A stretch of DNA of 64,000 nt from Tricholomella constricta. Its lineage: Eukaryota; Basidiomycota; Agaricomycetes; Agaricales; Lyophyllaceae. Numbering within the stretch: the first letter of the stretch is position 1; every line of letters starts with the position of its first letter. Below the pieces are notes generated by a model that saw only the letters and a program-made list of their open reading frames with translations, ran no database searches and was not told where the DNA came from. The stretch is taken from positions 1 through 64,000 of the forward strand of contig JAACJP010000018.1 in NCBI GenBank assembly GCA_013368375.1, given 5' to 3'. The position numbers and the translations under genes are program-made. Shown here piece by piece: positions 10,877 to 22,248 of the stretch.

Positions 10877-12282
10877 CTAAAAATCCTCTTCCGTGGCCAA
10901 GGCGGTCGGGTCGGCCGACTCAGGAGTCGGGTCAACTGGGATCGCATCCTTGCGCGCCAGTAGCTGCATGATCAGCTCATCCAGTTCCTCTGGCATGATG
11001 TGGCGCAGGTCAAAGCGCTTTGGGCAGTCAAGCCAGAAGTGCCCCGGCTGCTTGCATCGACGACAGGTGTCGTCCTGAACAGGACGTCTGCGGAGCCGGT
11101 CGATGTCCATAGGGACACCTGGGGGAAGAGACGGCGTCACGGGCGTGCTGAGAAAGTGCGCCGGTGCCGACACACGAACGGGAGCAGTCGGTGGGGCAGT
11201 AGGTCGCCATCGGAGCATGGGCGCGACCACAGGCATCGGAATGGGGGCAGTCGGGTGACTCGCAGTTGGAACTGTCGGAGCCGACCGATGGTGGAAGTCC
11301 TCCTCGGTCCTCATGATGAAGTCCTGGGAGCGGGCGATCGCTAGCCAGTCCTCGATCTTGGAGTCGTCGGGCCGACCCGTGGTGATGTTCCCAAGCCTCC
11401 TTGAGAGTTTCGGGTCCATGCCCCGACGGAATTTGAGGACCAGATGGCGGCCGTCTGGGTAATCGGCCTTGATCCACAGTGCCTTGAACGAGTCGATGTA
11501 CTCGTCTGTAAGATTGTTGAGTCTTGAGGTCCTAGCTTCAGTCACAAGTGTGTTTGATCCAATTCTATAGTGAGAAGAGCGAGCAACACAGGCGTAGTGA
11601 AAGTAAAGCAATGGTAAAAACTAGAGCCCGTGGGAATAAGTATCCGGCATGATATACTCCAGTGTCACCCAGTCACAACCCTTACATCGTCGATGGTGCG
11701 CCCATTCTGGAAGTACGCTGTCGACTCAAGGGTGAGCGCAGCGTCGGTGACTTCGTCGAACAGGAAGAACTCCTTTTCGAAGTTCGACGCGAAGTCCTTC
11801 CAGGTCGGGAATGCGCGCTTTACCGACCCATACTGAAAGACCCGACCGACAAAGTCGGCGGCGCGACCGTGTTGCATGTATGACAACACCCAGCTGATTC
11901 GGGCGTGGTCATCGGCGAACTGTCCGACGCTCAGGGAGAAGTAGAGCTGGCACGCGTTCCAGAAGGCGCGGCCACCCGATCGAGCGCCGTCGTACACGGG
12001 AGGGGGCGACGGCCGAATGTGCGATCCCGATCGCGGAAGGGGAGGGGACGTCGGCAGGGGCTGCGCCGGCGTCGCGGGGGTCGTAGGTGCTGCTGGGGAG
12101 GCAGCGGAGGGGTTCCCCAAAACGATGGTATCTAAAAGAGCGGCGATGCGGTCCATGGTGGCCGAGTTGGTGGTGTTGGATTGGGAGAGAGCCGACATTG
12201 CGGTTTCAAGGCTTGCCAGTCGTTCCTCTGGCGTGAGCGCAGCAGGAGACGGAGGCGTGTCAAATTCACCGAAGTCGGACAT
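10877..12282 (-). pseudogene. gag: Ty3/gypsy gag, split by a solo LTR
   Basis: Starts MSDFGEFDTPPSP at 12282 and ends at 10877. The N-terminal half has a helical region and the capsid-like segment SGGRAFWNACQLYFSLS. The C-terminal half has a CCHC zinc knuckle (CRRCKQPGHFWLDC) that binds RNA. At 11507-11686 a TG...CA element with a 5-bp target duplication interrupts the frame. Without it and one TCGTC copy, the two halves are in one frame of 407 codons, reading GRTIDEYIDSF across the junction. With the insertion, gag stops early. This is a remnant of a retrotransposon, not a host gene. Confidence 0.85.
11507..11686. mobile_element. 180-bp solo LTR (or LTR-like element) in gag
   Basis: Begins TGTAAGATTG and ends CAACCCTTACA, so it has TG...CA ends and related inverted termini. 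It is flanked by a perfect 5-bp duplication, TCGTC (11502-11506 and 11687-11691). Removing it and one copy of the duplication restores the gag frame. Size and ends fit a solo LTR of a small-LTR retrotransposon, and a MITE is the alternative. It proves a second round of insertion into the gypsy element. Confidence 0.75.
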
Positions 12283-12408
12283 CTCGAGACGGGACTGGGC
12301 GACGATCGGAGCGGGCGCGCGTTGGACGGGTTGCGTGTAGCAGACACGTGTTTCGGCGCGGAGGCTGATCGGTCGGCTTCGTCGGGTCTCCGGTTTACAC
12401 TATTCTGC

Positions 12409-12870
12409 TGTTAGGGCAACCCTTACAGTGGAGCGTGATCACACTGGCAAGGGGGAATCCGAAGTTATATTGATGTACAGTAACGAAGGTAAGTAAGGCT
12501 TACCTGGCAAGGGGGAATCCAAAGAGAATAGTGTAAAGGATTCCCAAATGCCAGGGGGCCGACTATATACGAGTGTAGGACATGAGGGCCGGTCCTCCAG
12601 AGTGTACTGTACATGTAATAATAACGAATGGTGTGCGGCGCGTGTATGGACACGTTCCCGACGCTGTCCGATCCTTGTGGCTCAGGGTACGGGCACGAGG
12701 CGGGGCAGCCGACGTCGGGATGTTGGGTGGTCGGGATCGGCGTCGGGCGCGCGCAGGGAGTGAGGGGAAGCGACAGGAAGTGAGTAAGTATGTACACCGA
12801 CGCTTGGGTCGGAGCGTCGGGTCGGGATCGCGATCGGTCGGTCGGGGGCGAGCGCGTGAGTCGGGGAACA
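12409..12870 (-). repeat. candidate 5' LTR of the gypsy element
   Basis: On the minus strand it begins TGTTCCCCGACT (12870) and ends CCCTAACA (12409), giving the short inverted TGTT/AACA ends expected of an LTR. It lies directly upstream of gag. It contains the 17-bp direct repeat CTGGCAAGGGGGAATCC near 12451 and 12503. The partner LTR is lost, so the boundaries rest on the terminal motifs alone. No clear tRNA-complementary primer site was seen next to it. Confidence 0.5.
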
Positions 12871-12889
12871 ATCTGTGAGCGTCGGAGAG

Positions 12890-13839
12890 CGTGAACGAGA
12901 GTTCCCCAGACATCAACTGTACATGGCTCGAATTGACCCCCACCTCATTCATGGCTGTGAAGTCATCCTGGATGTTGACCGTGCCGCCTTGAACGAGTTG
13001 GAAATGTGCAGCAGACCTTCCTTCGCCGGCTGCTCCACCTCTCCGCCCGTTCTGTCCTACACCCACTGTACACAGAGACAGGCCTGATGCCCGTCAAATA
13101 CAGGCGAATAATTCTAGCTGTGGGTTACCTTAACTCTGTCTTGCGCCTACCTCCTACCTGTTTAGCGCACGCGGCCCTCATGGACTCTTTTGCCTTGGCA
13201 CGTACTCATCCCCACGACCGCTTGCCCTCTTGGGTTAAGGACCTCGTTAAAGTCTGCGCCGGTCTGCCTGAGCCGGTTCTCGTCAACATTGACACGCTCT
13301 CTAGTGCAGAGGATCTCACCCCCGCCATTGAGCTCTCTGTCAAGACGTACCTCCAGGCTTGCTGGGATAACTCCGCCAAGTTGATCTCTTGTGCACGCAA
13401 CCACGACATCACTCGCCGTCGACTTCAGCCGTACCTCAAAATACCTGATCCGCGTCATCGCCACGCGCTTACCCAGCTCCTTCTCGGTGACCACCCTTTT
13501 GCTGTTGAGCAATTGCGCCGACAGCGTTTTTCCCGGCATCGCATCGAGCGTCACCAACGGCTTTGTCGTTTCTGCACCACTGCTGTTGAGGACGAGATCC
13601 ATGCCCTCTTCAGCTGCAGGTCCAACTACCGGCTGGTCGTGGCACGGGAACGGTTTCTTCAGACGCTGTTTCACCAAGAGCCCAATCTCCGCGTCTTCTT
13701 CCGTTCCTCACCTGCTATCAACTTTGTTGATTCTCTCGTTAACCGCACCGCAACTCTGAAACCCTTCGCTGCCTATGTATACGAGGTCTTTCAGATCTTT
13801 GACGAGGTTCCTCTACTCATCACCGTGCCTTCGTTATAA
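12890..13839 (+). mobile_element. 3' remnant of a LINE retrotransposon
   Basis: A plus-strand frame ending at 13839 matches the C-terminal part of non-LTR reverse transcriptases common in Agaricomycetes. It has the thumb segment (MPVKYRRIILAVGYLNSVLR) and the zinc-binding region CRFCTTAVEDEIHALFSC. Upstream, in another frame, comes YMARIDPHLIHGCEVI. The two join if one base is restored near 13000, so the fragment carries a frameshift. The endonuclease and catalytic reverse transcriptase are absent, the usual 5' truncation of LINE copies. Confidence 0.8.
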
Positions 13840-14534
13840 TTACTACCAAAAGCAATAGATTGTCGTGTGCCGCCTGCCCTCTCTTTTCCTCCCTATAGTG
13901 CTCGCTTTCTGAACGTCCTCCAGTGGACGTCATACCCACATCTACTGTCATCTCGCCTTCCGTGCTTTGCGGGACTCAAGTCTGGATCCAGTGGCCGTGT
14001 CACGTAGGTAAACTAATCCGTGCGATTCCGTATATCACAGCGGCCATGGTTTACTTACGTCCGTAGCATACATTGATGCCATGTATGTAGTGCGGGCCCC
14101 GCTTGTTCTTTTTCGGGACCGCTGCGGGAAATACATCCATCCATCCATCCATCCACCGGATCCACCCTCCAGTCTCTGTCCCGGTCTCTGTCTCTGTCTC
14201 GGTCTCGGTCTCGCGCGCAATTGGAAGCTCAGCCCCCCACCCCCATCTGCGCGCTCTGACTCACACTTTGTCGCGACCCCTTGGGATTCGGTGTATGCGC
14301 CACCTGGGGGTCTCAATCGTTCGCATTGCTGTGTGCTCTGTACCTGTACCCTGTATCTGTACGCTCGTACTGAGTTTGATAGGGTGGATAGGACTAGGAA
14401 AAAGTACAATGATTAATCGAACGATTGAATGAAGGAATGGAGGAGTACTTGATGACACTACGGCGCGTAGATGAAGCCCCCCGTAATCTGGTGAGGATGG
14501 TGAAAACATGAAGCATAGGTATGAATAGCAACAC
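13840..14534. other. intergenic, simple repeats
   Basis: No gene seen. Contains a CATC tetranucleotide run near 14134-14155 and a CTCTGT/CTCGGT pyrimidine tract near 14175-14215. It lies between the LINE remnant and the left arm of the inverted repeat. Confidence 0.6.
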
Positions 14535-15360
14535 ATTAACGGAACCTTGTGAAGCGAACGGAACTCGTCGTCCTCGTGGAGTGGCGTATCTTCTGCAACG
14601 CTGCGGATCTATCCGCGCCAACCCACCTAGCAGAAAGCGCTGGCTCATTCTCATTCGGTGATAGCGGATGGAACACATACATACCCACATCTGCCCCGAC
14701 ATCAGCATCAAAATCACACACACACGTTCACACATGCGTTTCGGGTTCGGGTGTGACGCCATTTCCGAAGAGCAGGACGTGGGCCGTCCAGTCGCCCCTG
14801 TGACGATGTCGAATCTCGCAGCCCAGGGCCCACAACCACGTGCTTTCCAGGTTTAAATACTCAGAATGCTGCCAGTGCCAGCGTCGAACCTGGAGATTTC
14901 GAGATAACAGATGGTGGCGTAATTATGATCGTGATCGAAGAACGAAAGCATCGAGCGAGACTCACGAACGAAAGTGATATGCTGGGGCCTGAGGTTGTGG
15001 TTCAACTGGCATGCGAGTAGCGTCCCGAACAAGAGGGAAGAATGTACACGCGTGCGAGCACAAGGTACAAGGTACAAAGCGTCGAAGCACAATGACGTAA
15101 GAAGCGTGGACGAGGCTGGTCCAGGAATAGACGTGAGCGTCCTCGGAACGAGGTCGGAGAAGCATTCCGAGATTGTGTGCGAGCAAGTCGCTAGAGAGGC
15201 CACTGGTGACGTGCAGGCTGGCGATGAGGGGCTCGTGGAGTAGCTGCGGACGACACGGGAGCGACAGGGGGGTAAGAGACGAGAATGAGAAACAGGGCGT
15301 CAACGTGTGGGGACTTGCTAATTGCCGAGAAGCGAGAAGCGTGCAGGACGACACGGTGGC
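14535..15360 (+). repeat. left arm of a large inverted repeat
   Basis: The reverse complement matches 18570-19550 in several long blocks. Outer block: AACGGAACCTTGTGAAGC against GCTTCACAAGGTTCCGTT. Middle block: CTGAGGTTGTGGTTCAACTG against its complement near 19040. Inner block: GAGAAGCGAGAAGCGTGCA against TGCACGCTTCTCGCTTCT. Identity in the best block (about 14990-15260) is roughly 80-85% by eye, with indels. The arms flank the HMG-box gene. No protein is supported inside the arm. Confidence 0.8.
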
Positions 15361-15521
15361 TGCGGTCGAAGCAGGATGCACAGGCTAGTATAGTAGGCGA
15401 CGGATGGATCGATACGGGCCGTCAAGTGGCCGCCGCCCGGCGGCCACCGTGGGTAGTGCGGGGGTCGTGTACATCACGTGTCAGTGTTGATATGAGGCGA
15501 GGCGCTAGAGTTAACAGCGAC

Positions 15522-17825
15522 ATGCTCCCCATGCGCGACGACGACGACGACGACGACGGCGGCCCACACGCCTCCATGCCCCCGCTCGTCGATCCGCCCG
15601 CATCGATGACATACACTTTCTTCGCCGAGATGGCCCCCGATCCCGGTCCCCATCTCCCCGCGCCCGCGCCCTCGCCTGGACCCCCACCCTCGCCCTCGCC
15701 CGCGTCCCCGCCTCCGCCCCGCTCATCCCACGGGAAACGCCGCGACGCGTCCTACATCCCGCGCCCGCCGAACGCCTTCATCCTCTTCCGCTCCTCCTTC
15801 ATCCGCTCCCAGCAAGTCACCGGCAACGTCGAAGGCAACCACAGCAATCTCTCCAAGATCATCGGTGCGGCGCCCCCCCCCCCCCCTCTTTCCTCTCTAA
15901 CCCCTTTCCCCGCTCATCGTCTCCTTCCATTTCCATTGCACAGGCATGTACTGGAAGACCCTCCCCAAGTCCGAACGCGATGAGTGGGAGGCAAAAGCCG
16001 CTCTTGCCCAGCTCGAGCACAGGAAACGGTACCCCGATTGGCGGTTCCGCCCCGGCGCCAATGCCCTTGCCAAGCTCAAGCATGGCACGGCGGGCCCTGC
16101 GCGGCAGCGGAGGAGGATTGGCGGCGCGAAGGATCCACCGGATGGAGAAGAGGATGAGGCGCCCGAGGAGGGGTCTGGTCGAGCAAAGGGAAAGAGTAAG
16201 GGAAGGGCGTGGGAGGACGCTCCGGCCACGGACAAGGATAAGGATAAAGAAAGAGAAAAGGAAAAGGAAAAGGGGAAAGCAAAGGCTAAGCCCCCCAAGG
16301 GTAAGGGCAAGACGAAAACGGACGACGACCCGCGGTTCGCCAAGATCGCCGATCTCCTGGTGGAGGGCAAGAAGGGCGTCGAGCTCGAGCGCGCCGTTAG
16401 AGAGTGGGAGGCGAACAGCAGCGGCAGCAGCGGCGCACCCGCCACACGCCGTCACCGCCTCGAACCCTCGACCTCGACCTCCAGGTCGAGGTCGAGATCC
16501 CCGTCTCCAACCCCGCCACGCTCCGGCCCTGGCATCGCCGCACGCAGCCCCGTCCCCCTCACACACATGTTCAAACGCGCCCTCTCCGCCCCCTCCGAGC
16601 GCGAACCCACGACACAAACTCCGACACAGACACAGACGCAAACACAACCACAACCACAACCACAACCACAGACCCCCCAGAGCCAGAAGAGGCATCGAAG
16701 CAGCGCCAGCATCTCCCTCTCCCTCTCCCTCTCTATGGGTGGAGACGGGGGCGGGGCCGTACTCCTGCCCCCCGCCTATCCGCCCGCTGCGCCTTTCGAA
16801 CGTCCACACGCGCACGCACACGCACACCGTCCCCCGTGGCAGCACCCACACCAGCACCAGCAGCAGGAAGAGCCGGGACAGGAACGCCGGTGGATGGATC
16901 CACACGCCGTCCATGCGTATTGGTGGCGCCCGGGGGGTGCGGGTGGGGACCGGGGTGTCGCACAACCGGAGCCGGAGAGGGAGAGAGAGAGGGAGAGGGA
17001 GATGTACGACGTCGTACGGGCGGGGTCGTTCTCATTCCGCGCAGAAGGGGCTGAGATGGGGGCGGTGGAGTCGGGGCCGGAGCCGGACACGGAGACGGAG
17101 ATGGAGACGGAGACGGACATGGATCGGCGATACTTCGAGGTGCGTGCATGCATGCGCATATATGTGCATTCAGATCGGGGGCTAATATATCTTCTTCCTT
17201 CTTTTATTTGCAGCGCTTTCCGCGTCTCCAGCATCAAAAGGAAAAGGAAAAGGAAATGGAGGAGCAGGCGGAGAGGGAGAGGGAGGAGGGACAAACCAAT
17301 TCCTCCACCCCCTCACCCGCGCTTGCGCCCAGGGTTAGCCACGCCCACGCCCACGTCTTTGGAAACGCCTACGCCTCCTCCCCGCCGCCGCCGCCGCCGC
17401 CGCCGCCACACATGCACGGGCATCCACAGGACCTCGGCGTGTTCTACCCCGCGCCCCCGACGCGCATGCCCTCGTCGACGTTTTCGTCGCTTGCGGGGTG
17501 GGATGGGGAGGGTGAGCGGGAGCGGGTGTATGAGGCGCTTGAGCGGGGCGGCGGCGGGAGTGGGAGTGGGAGTGGGAGTGGGAGTGGGGGTGGGGGTGCA
17601 GGAGGAGGGGGGCCGTGGTATGGGGGGCATACCTGGGGCGGGATCCAGAGTGTTGGATTGCATGGCGGAGGTGGAGGCGGAGGAGGCGGTGAAGGAGGCG
17701 GAGGCGGAGGAGCAGGAGCAGGATATGAGGGCTGGGCGGGGCTCGGGCTGGGGCTTGGGCTCGGGATGGGAATGGATATGGATATGGATATGGATATCAA
17801 TTTGCGTGGCGGGGAGCATCGATGA
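15522..17825 (+). CDS. HMG-box transcription factor, three exons
   Basis: Exons 15522-15864, 15944-17139 and 17214-17825 join in phase to 716 aa. A single HMG box lies at about residues 79-148: YIPRPPNAFILFRSSFI, then VEGNHSNLSKIIG, then MYWKTLPKSERDEWEAKAAL and EHRKRYPDWRFRP. Spelled this way, it belongs to the MATA-HMG/Ste11-like class of fungal sequence-specific regulators, which includes pheromone-response and dikaryon regulators. Intron 1 splits the box after IIG, a common position in this class. The rest is low complexity: an Asp run at the start, lysine/glutamate-rich, TQ/PQ, His/Ala and Gly-rich tracts, so a nuclear DNA-binding protein with disordered arms is inferred. ATG 15522 was chosen; an in-frame ATG at 15492 would add ten residues. 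The gene lies in the loop of a large inverted repeat. Confidence 0.85.
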
Positions 17826-18569
17826 GCCCCGCTCGTACATGCGCTTGCTCACCACTGCTGCTGGGTGGTTGAACCCCCGCTCCCGCTCCCGCTCCCGCTC
17901 TCGACTCTAACTCTTTCATTTGATTGTATACTTTGTGTAACTCGCACCACTGCCACCACCACCGCGACACGGATCGGCGGCGGACTCCTCCAAGCCTGGA
18001 ATTGTCACACCCACACCACACCACACCACACCACACCACATCGACAACTCTCATCCTCGGAAACTCCACCACCACGAGCACCTCTCGTTCCTGCCGCTAT
18101 CGTTCGTTCAATCGTTTCTTGTGACTATGACTAGATCTATCCCGTTTCCTTATGTCTCGCGTCTCCGGATCCGCCGTCTCTTCGTTCTATTGTATTTCTT
18201 GTTCTTGTTCTTGTGTTCTTGTTCTTGTCCTTGTGTTCTCGTTCTCGTTCTTGTATTTGCTGTCGTTATCGGAACCCCATGCACCTCTCTCCTGTCCCTT
18301 TACCCATTCCCATTTTCATTCCTCATTCCATGTACTATACACCATACACTCTACACTCTGCACTCCACGCTCCACGCTCTATTGGTTACACGTTGTATCA
18401 TAACACTATTGACTGTTACTGTTACTGTTACTGTTACTTACTTACGTACTACGTTTTCATATGCAATGCCATCTAGGTTTCCACATCTGTCTGGCTCTGC
18501 TCGAGCTCTGGTTGTTGTCCACCGCCCCCTTGGGAGACGGCGCGCGGGGAGACGCTGCACTTGAAACAG
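17826..18569. other. 3' flank of the HMG gene, microsatellites
   Basis: No gene seen. Simple repeats: CCGCTC near 17880, CACAC near 18008-18040, TTCTTG/TTCTCG pyrimidine run near 18195-18255, and CTGTTA near 18415-18440. They separate the gene from the right arm of the inverted repeat. Confidence 0.6.
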
Positions 18570-19550
18570 TCGATCGATGGTTCTGCACGCTTCTCGCTTC
18601 TTGGCATCCCCACATCCCATTGGCGCCCTGTTTCGTGTTCTTGTTCTCGTTTCAACTCCTTCTGTACCCTCAGTGACTATGAGCCAAGGACGATTGCGAT
18701 TCTGGTGTCGTCCGCAGCTACAGCTACTTTACGAGCCCCTCATCGCCAACCACCAACACGAGCTGGACGTCGGCAGTGGCCTCTCTAGTGGCTTGCTCCC
18801 GCACAATCTCGGGATGCCTCTCCGACCTCAGGCCTCATGGATCATGCCACTGCACGGAACCGTTCCGAGGACGCTCACGTCTCTTAGTATCCCTGGACCA
18901 GCCTCGTCAAGTTCACGCTCCTTCGCTCCTGTAGTACGTCCTTGTGCTTCGACGCCTCGTCCCTTGTACATACATACCTTGTTTCCCCACGCGTTCAAGT
19001 TGTACATTTCTCCACTCTTGCTCGGGACGCAACTCGCATGCCAGTTGAACCACAACCCTCAGGCCACAGCGTAACCCACTCTCGTTCCTGCGTCTCCGGC
19101 TCGATGCTTTCGACTTTTTGACCTTTTTGAAGATCAAGATCACGATCACGATCACGCCCACTGGCAGCTGGTATCTTGAATATCTCATCTTCTGAACGGC
19201 ACTGGCCGTGTGGCACGGCGAGCGTTTCTGAGTATCCCTCAACCTGGAACGCAGGTGGTTGTGGGTCCCTGGGCTGCGAGATTCGCGATCGTCACAGGCG
19301 CAACTCCTGCTGTTCGGAAATGGCGTCACACCCGAAACACATGTATGTATGATCTTGACGCTGACGTCTGGTAAGATGAAGATGTGGGTAGTGTATACTT
19401 ACTCTGTTATGACCGAATGAGCGAGAGCTTTCTTCTAGGGTGGGTTAGGCGGATAGATCCGCAGCGTTGGTGCAGTCCCGTCGCAAAAGATATGCTACAA
19501 CACGAGGACGAGGCAGTGGTCCGTTTGCTTCACAAGGTTCCGTTTCCACG
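18570..19550 (-). repeat. right arm of a large inverted repeat
   Basis: Counterpart of 14535-15360 in opposite orientation. It is longer than the left arm because of indels. A GATCAC microsatellite near 19135 matches GATCGTGATC near 14920. The outer edge is close to GGTTCCGTTT at about 19545. The loop between the arms is about 3.2 kb and holds the complete HMG-box gene. Confidence 0.8.
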
Positions 19551-22248
19551 TTGACATTCACGCCTTGTGCTCAATGCTTAAGCTGCTCTTCGCAGATGGC
19601 CGATGGAAGCTTTATCTGCGCTCCATAGTGTTATCCAGTCCTCCTTGACGATCCACACGTCCCAGATCTCCTCAATCACCACCACGCCGGACGCCGCCAC
19701 TCCTCAGGCATCGAACATCAGGCCTCAGGCCACTCACTGCGCGACAACAATGACACCCTCACCTCGCCTCACCTCGCCGCCCCTCTGCGACGGCGCAAAT
19801 CTTCGCACCTTGATAGGTTTCCGGACACGCCGATCAAAGTAAGCATAAGCACCCTCAACGTGAATGCCAGAATTTTCGAAATCTTTTCCACAGGAGAACA
19901 ACCTATCTGCTCTCGACTCTCGACTCTCTCGATCGCGTCCAGTAAACCTAAAACCCTAGGTCAATGAGCTTAAGCTGAAGCTTACGCGTACTTACAAGAG
20001 CCCAACGTTCTCCCCAGATCCTGATGTCGCGTGAGCGTGAGGTGAGTGCTGAGGCATGGTGCTTCGCTTCATTGAGGCCATTTCGTTCCCTCGTGCGCGC
20101 TCGCTGAATCTTCTAATCGGATGCCTCCACTTCATCAAGCTTAAATATTCGATGCCTACGTGGATGGGTGTTCCAGGCTGTCCTAGCGATAAGATTGCGC
20201 CTCGAACCCGAATATGGGCGTACATCATGGCGCTTACGATGACGATGACGATGACGATGCGAATGTTGATATCAGACTATGATCTCGCTATCTCGTTCCA
20301 CTGACGTGGAATTTCTCCTGCTGGCAGCTTGGTCTCCAACTACTATCGTATTGCTTGATGTCGCTCCCTACATTGTCACATATTCAACCTCTCGAATCCG
20401 CCAGTGTTTTCCTTGACATACTTTGCTGAAGCGTTAAAGTCGGAGGGGTCTCAGAAAGCGGGGATAGGTGCGCCGGCGGCGGTAGCTCGATCGATTGAAA
20501 TTACTGTCAGGGAGTACGAGATCCAAAGCGGCGGCCTGGAGGGATTGGAGTCATCATCAACAGAGAGACATCCTCCCGATATGCCGCGGAATAAGAAGTG
20601 CACATACCTGGCATTCCAAAACAACCCTTTCGATCCCACGCTCCCCATCACCACCTTTGCTACCGCTACCGCTACTATTGCGACACGGTGACAACGACAC
20701 CCCCGCGCCTCCAGCGGCGTCACCACGGATTGAAGAGGGGCCAGCGCCCGACAGTAAGTGCACCGACGCTGCACGAGGAGGTGGGCGCCGCGCCCGGGGC
20801 TGGAGCTGGAGCTGGAGCTGGCGCTGGCGGTGGTAGGGGGACTTGGAACTTGAAAATGGCTGGGGCACGCGCACGCTGGCGGCTGTTACGGTGGACCACA
20901 AAGAAAGATGCAGATGACGATGAAGAGCAGGAAGAAGATGCCTGTGGGGGGGCAAAAGGGGTTGGGGTATATTGAAGGGGTGGCGACGGACCAAGGAACC
21001 AGAGACAACAAACGATGGACTGCCAGTGGAAGGAGTTTGAGACTGAGGGGTATATTTGAAGCGTTCCTTCTACATGACAGCCTGCTAGTTGTAGTACCAA
21101 CTTTTAACCTCCTTGTTAATTGACATGAGCGGTAAGTAGTCGGCCGGCTATGGTGCAGTTCGCTGGAGGCGGCGGGGCCGTTGTTGGCATCGGACGATGT
21201 TCGTGAATGGAGGGGTGTATCCGACATATGACATATGTAAAGAATATGAAGCATTCCTGTTGCTAGCACACAGAAGAGACCAGACGGCAAACAGAGTGCC
21301 TTAAACCGGTTTTTCCAGCAGATGAAGAATCCATCCGAAATTGAGCCATCACCTGGGGAGCTCTGAATTGAAAGAACACATGGGAAACGCCAAAGACCAA
21401 CGGAAGAGGAGCAGAATAAGCCTGAGCGGGGAGCATCTCCTTTAGCTACCGTTCAACGTCCGCCGCCTCGAGATTCAAAACAACGAGAAGCTCAGGAAAG
21501 ACGTGTAACCGATCCAGGAATCTATGATAAATTGTCAAGCATCTCATCTTTTCAAGGAGCGACCATAAGACTTCAAGCAAACGACTGCCAGTTGACCGTA
21601 TAGTGACAAGCACAGGTTTTATGCGGAGTGTTCCGAACCGAAGCCTGTCATGGATCACCGCGATCGGCTGGAGACTAACGTGGTCGCACGTCCCTGCCAA
21701 ACCTCTTCCTGCGACGAGCTTCTGTGTCTTCACTTCTGCTGCTATGGAGGATAGCTTGGGATCAAAGCGGCCTAGTAAGAGTGAAGCAGAACGCTTGTCA
21801 ATGGATCCGCCATCTAATCAATTTTTAAAGGTCAACCTGGATCAGTTGAGGGTCCAACGCCAAACGCAGTCATATGGAGGACAATCAGAGTCAATATGAA
21901 TGCATCGGTATGTATTCACTTGCGGAAGGGATCTCAAGGTATTGACGGATCATCGCAAGGTCGCGGTGTGTGCACCATACGCACTCTAATATTAATGGGA
22001 GGCTTACTGCAGTCCACGGCATTTCAGTACCAACCCTCTCAGAGGAAAGCGTCAAAGCTTTAGAAGCAAAGTTGGAAAGCAGAGCGACAAAGACCAGGTC
22101 TACAGTGCGTGGGCCCTTTTATTTTATGACGCGAACGCTCATGCCACTGTAGGGCGATACTCGCAAAGACGGCGGACTCGATATCATTTCCAGTACACTC
22201 CTGCGCACCAACCACCAGTGCAACAGCACGCAAGTCTGCTCTGTCAAA
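19551..22248. other. intergenic, no gene supported
   Basis: Frames here are short or low complexity. A GATGAC microsatellite occurs near 20237-20260. On the minus strand at 21446-21700 the words LLEVLWSLLEKMRCL and LHVFPELLVVLNLE resemble the leucine-rich part of fungal F-box proteins and may be a decayed fragment. A minus-strand frame ending FLLLFIVICIFLCGPP near 20886 could be a membrane segment but has no supporting gene structure. Confidence 0.5.

Larger units (their letters stand above)
10509..12870 (-). mobile_element. truncated Ty3/gypsy LTR retrotransposon
   Basis: Minus-strand element with, in order, a candidate 5' LTR (12409-12870), gag (12282-10877) and the beginning of a retropepsin (about 10650-10509). 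Reverse transcriptase, RNase H, integrase and the 3' LTR are missing. The left edge is exactly the end of a Helitron-like repeat. A 180-bp solo LTR lies inside gag. The element is dead. Confidence 0.85.

Noticed and set aside
12409..12870. Complete gypsy element with two LTRs
   Set aside because: Only one LTR and gag plus the start of protease are present. No second LTR or pol was found on the left.
15946..17910. Several very long alternative frames over the HMG gene on both strands
   Set aside because: They are shadows caused by GC-rich, repetitive DNA. Only one frame contains the HMG box and joins in phase over both introns.
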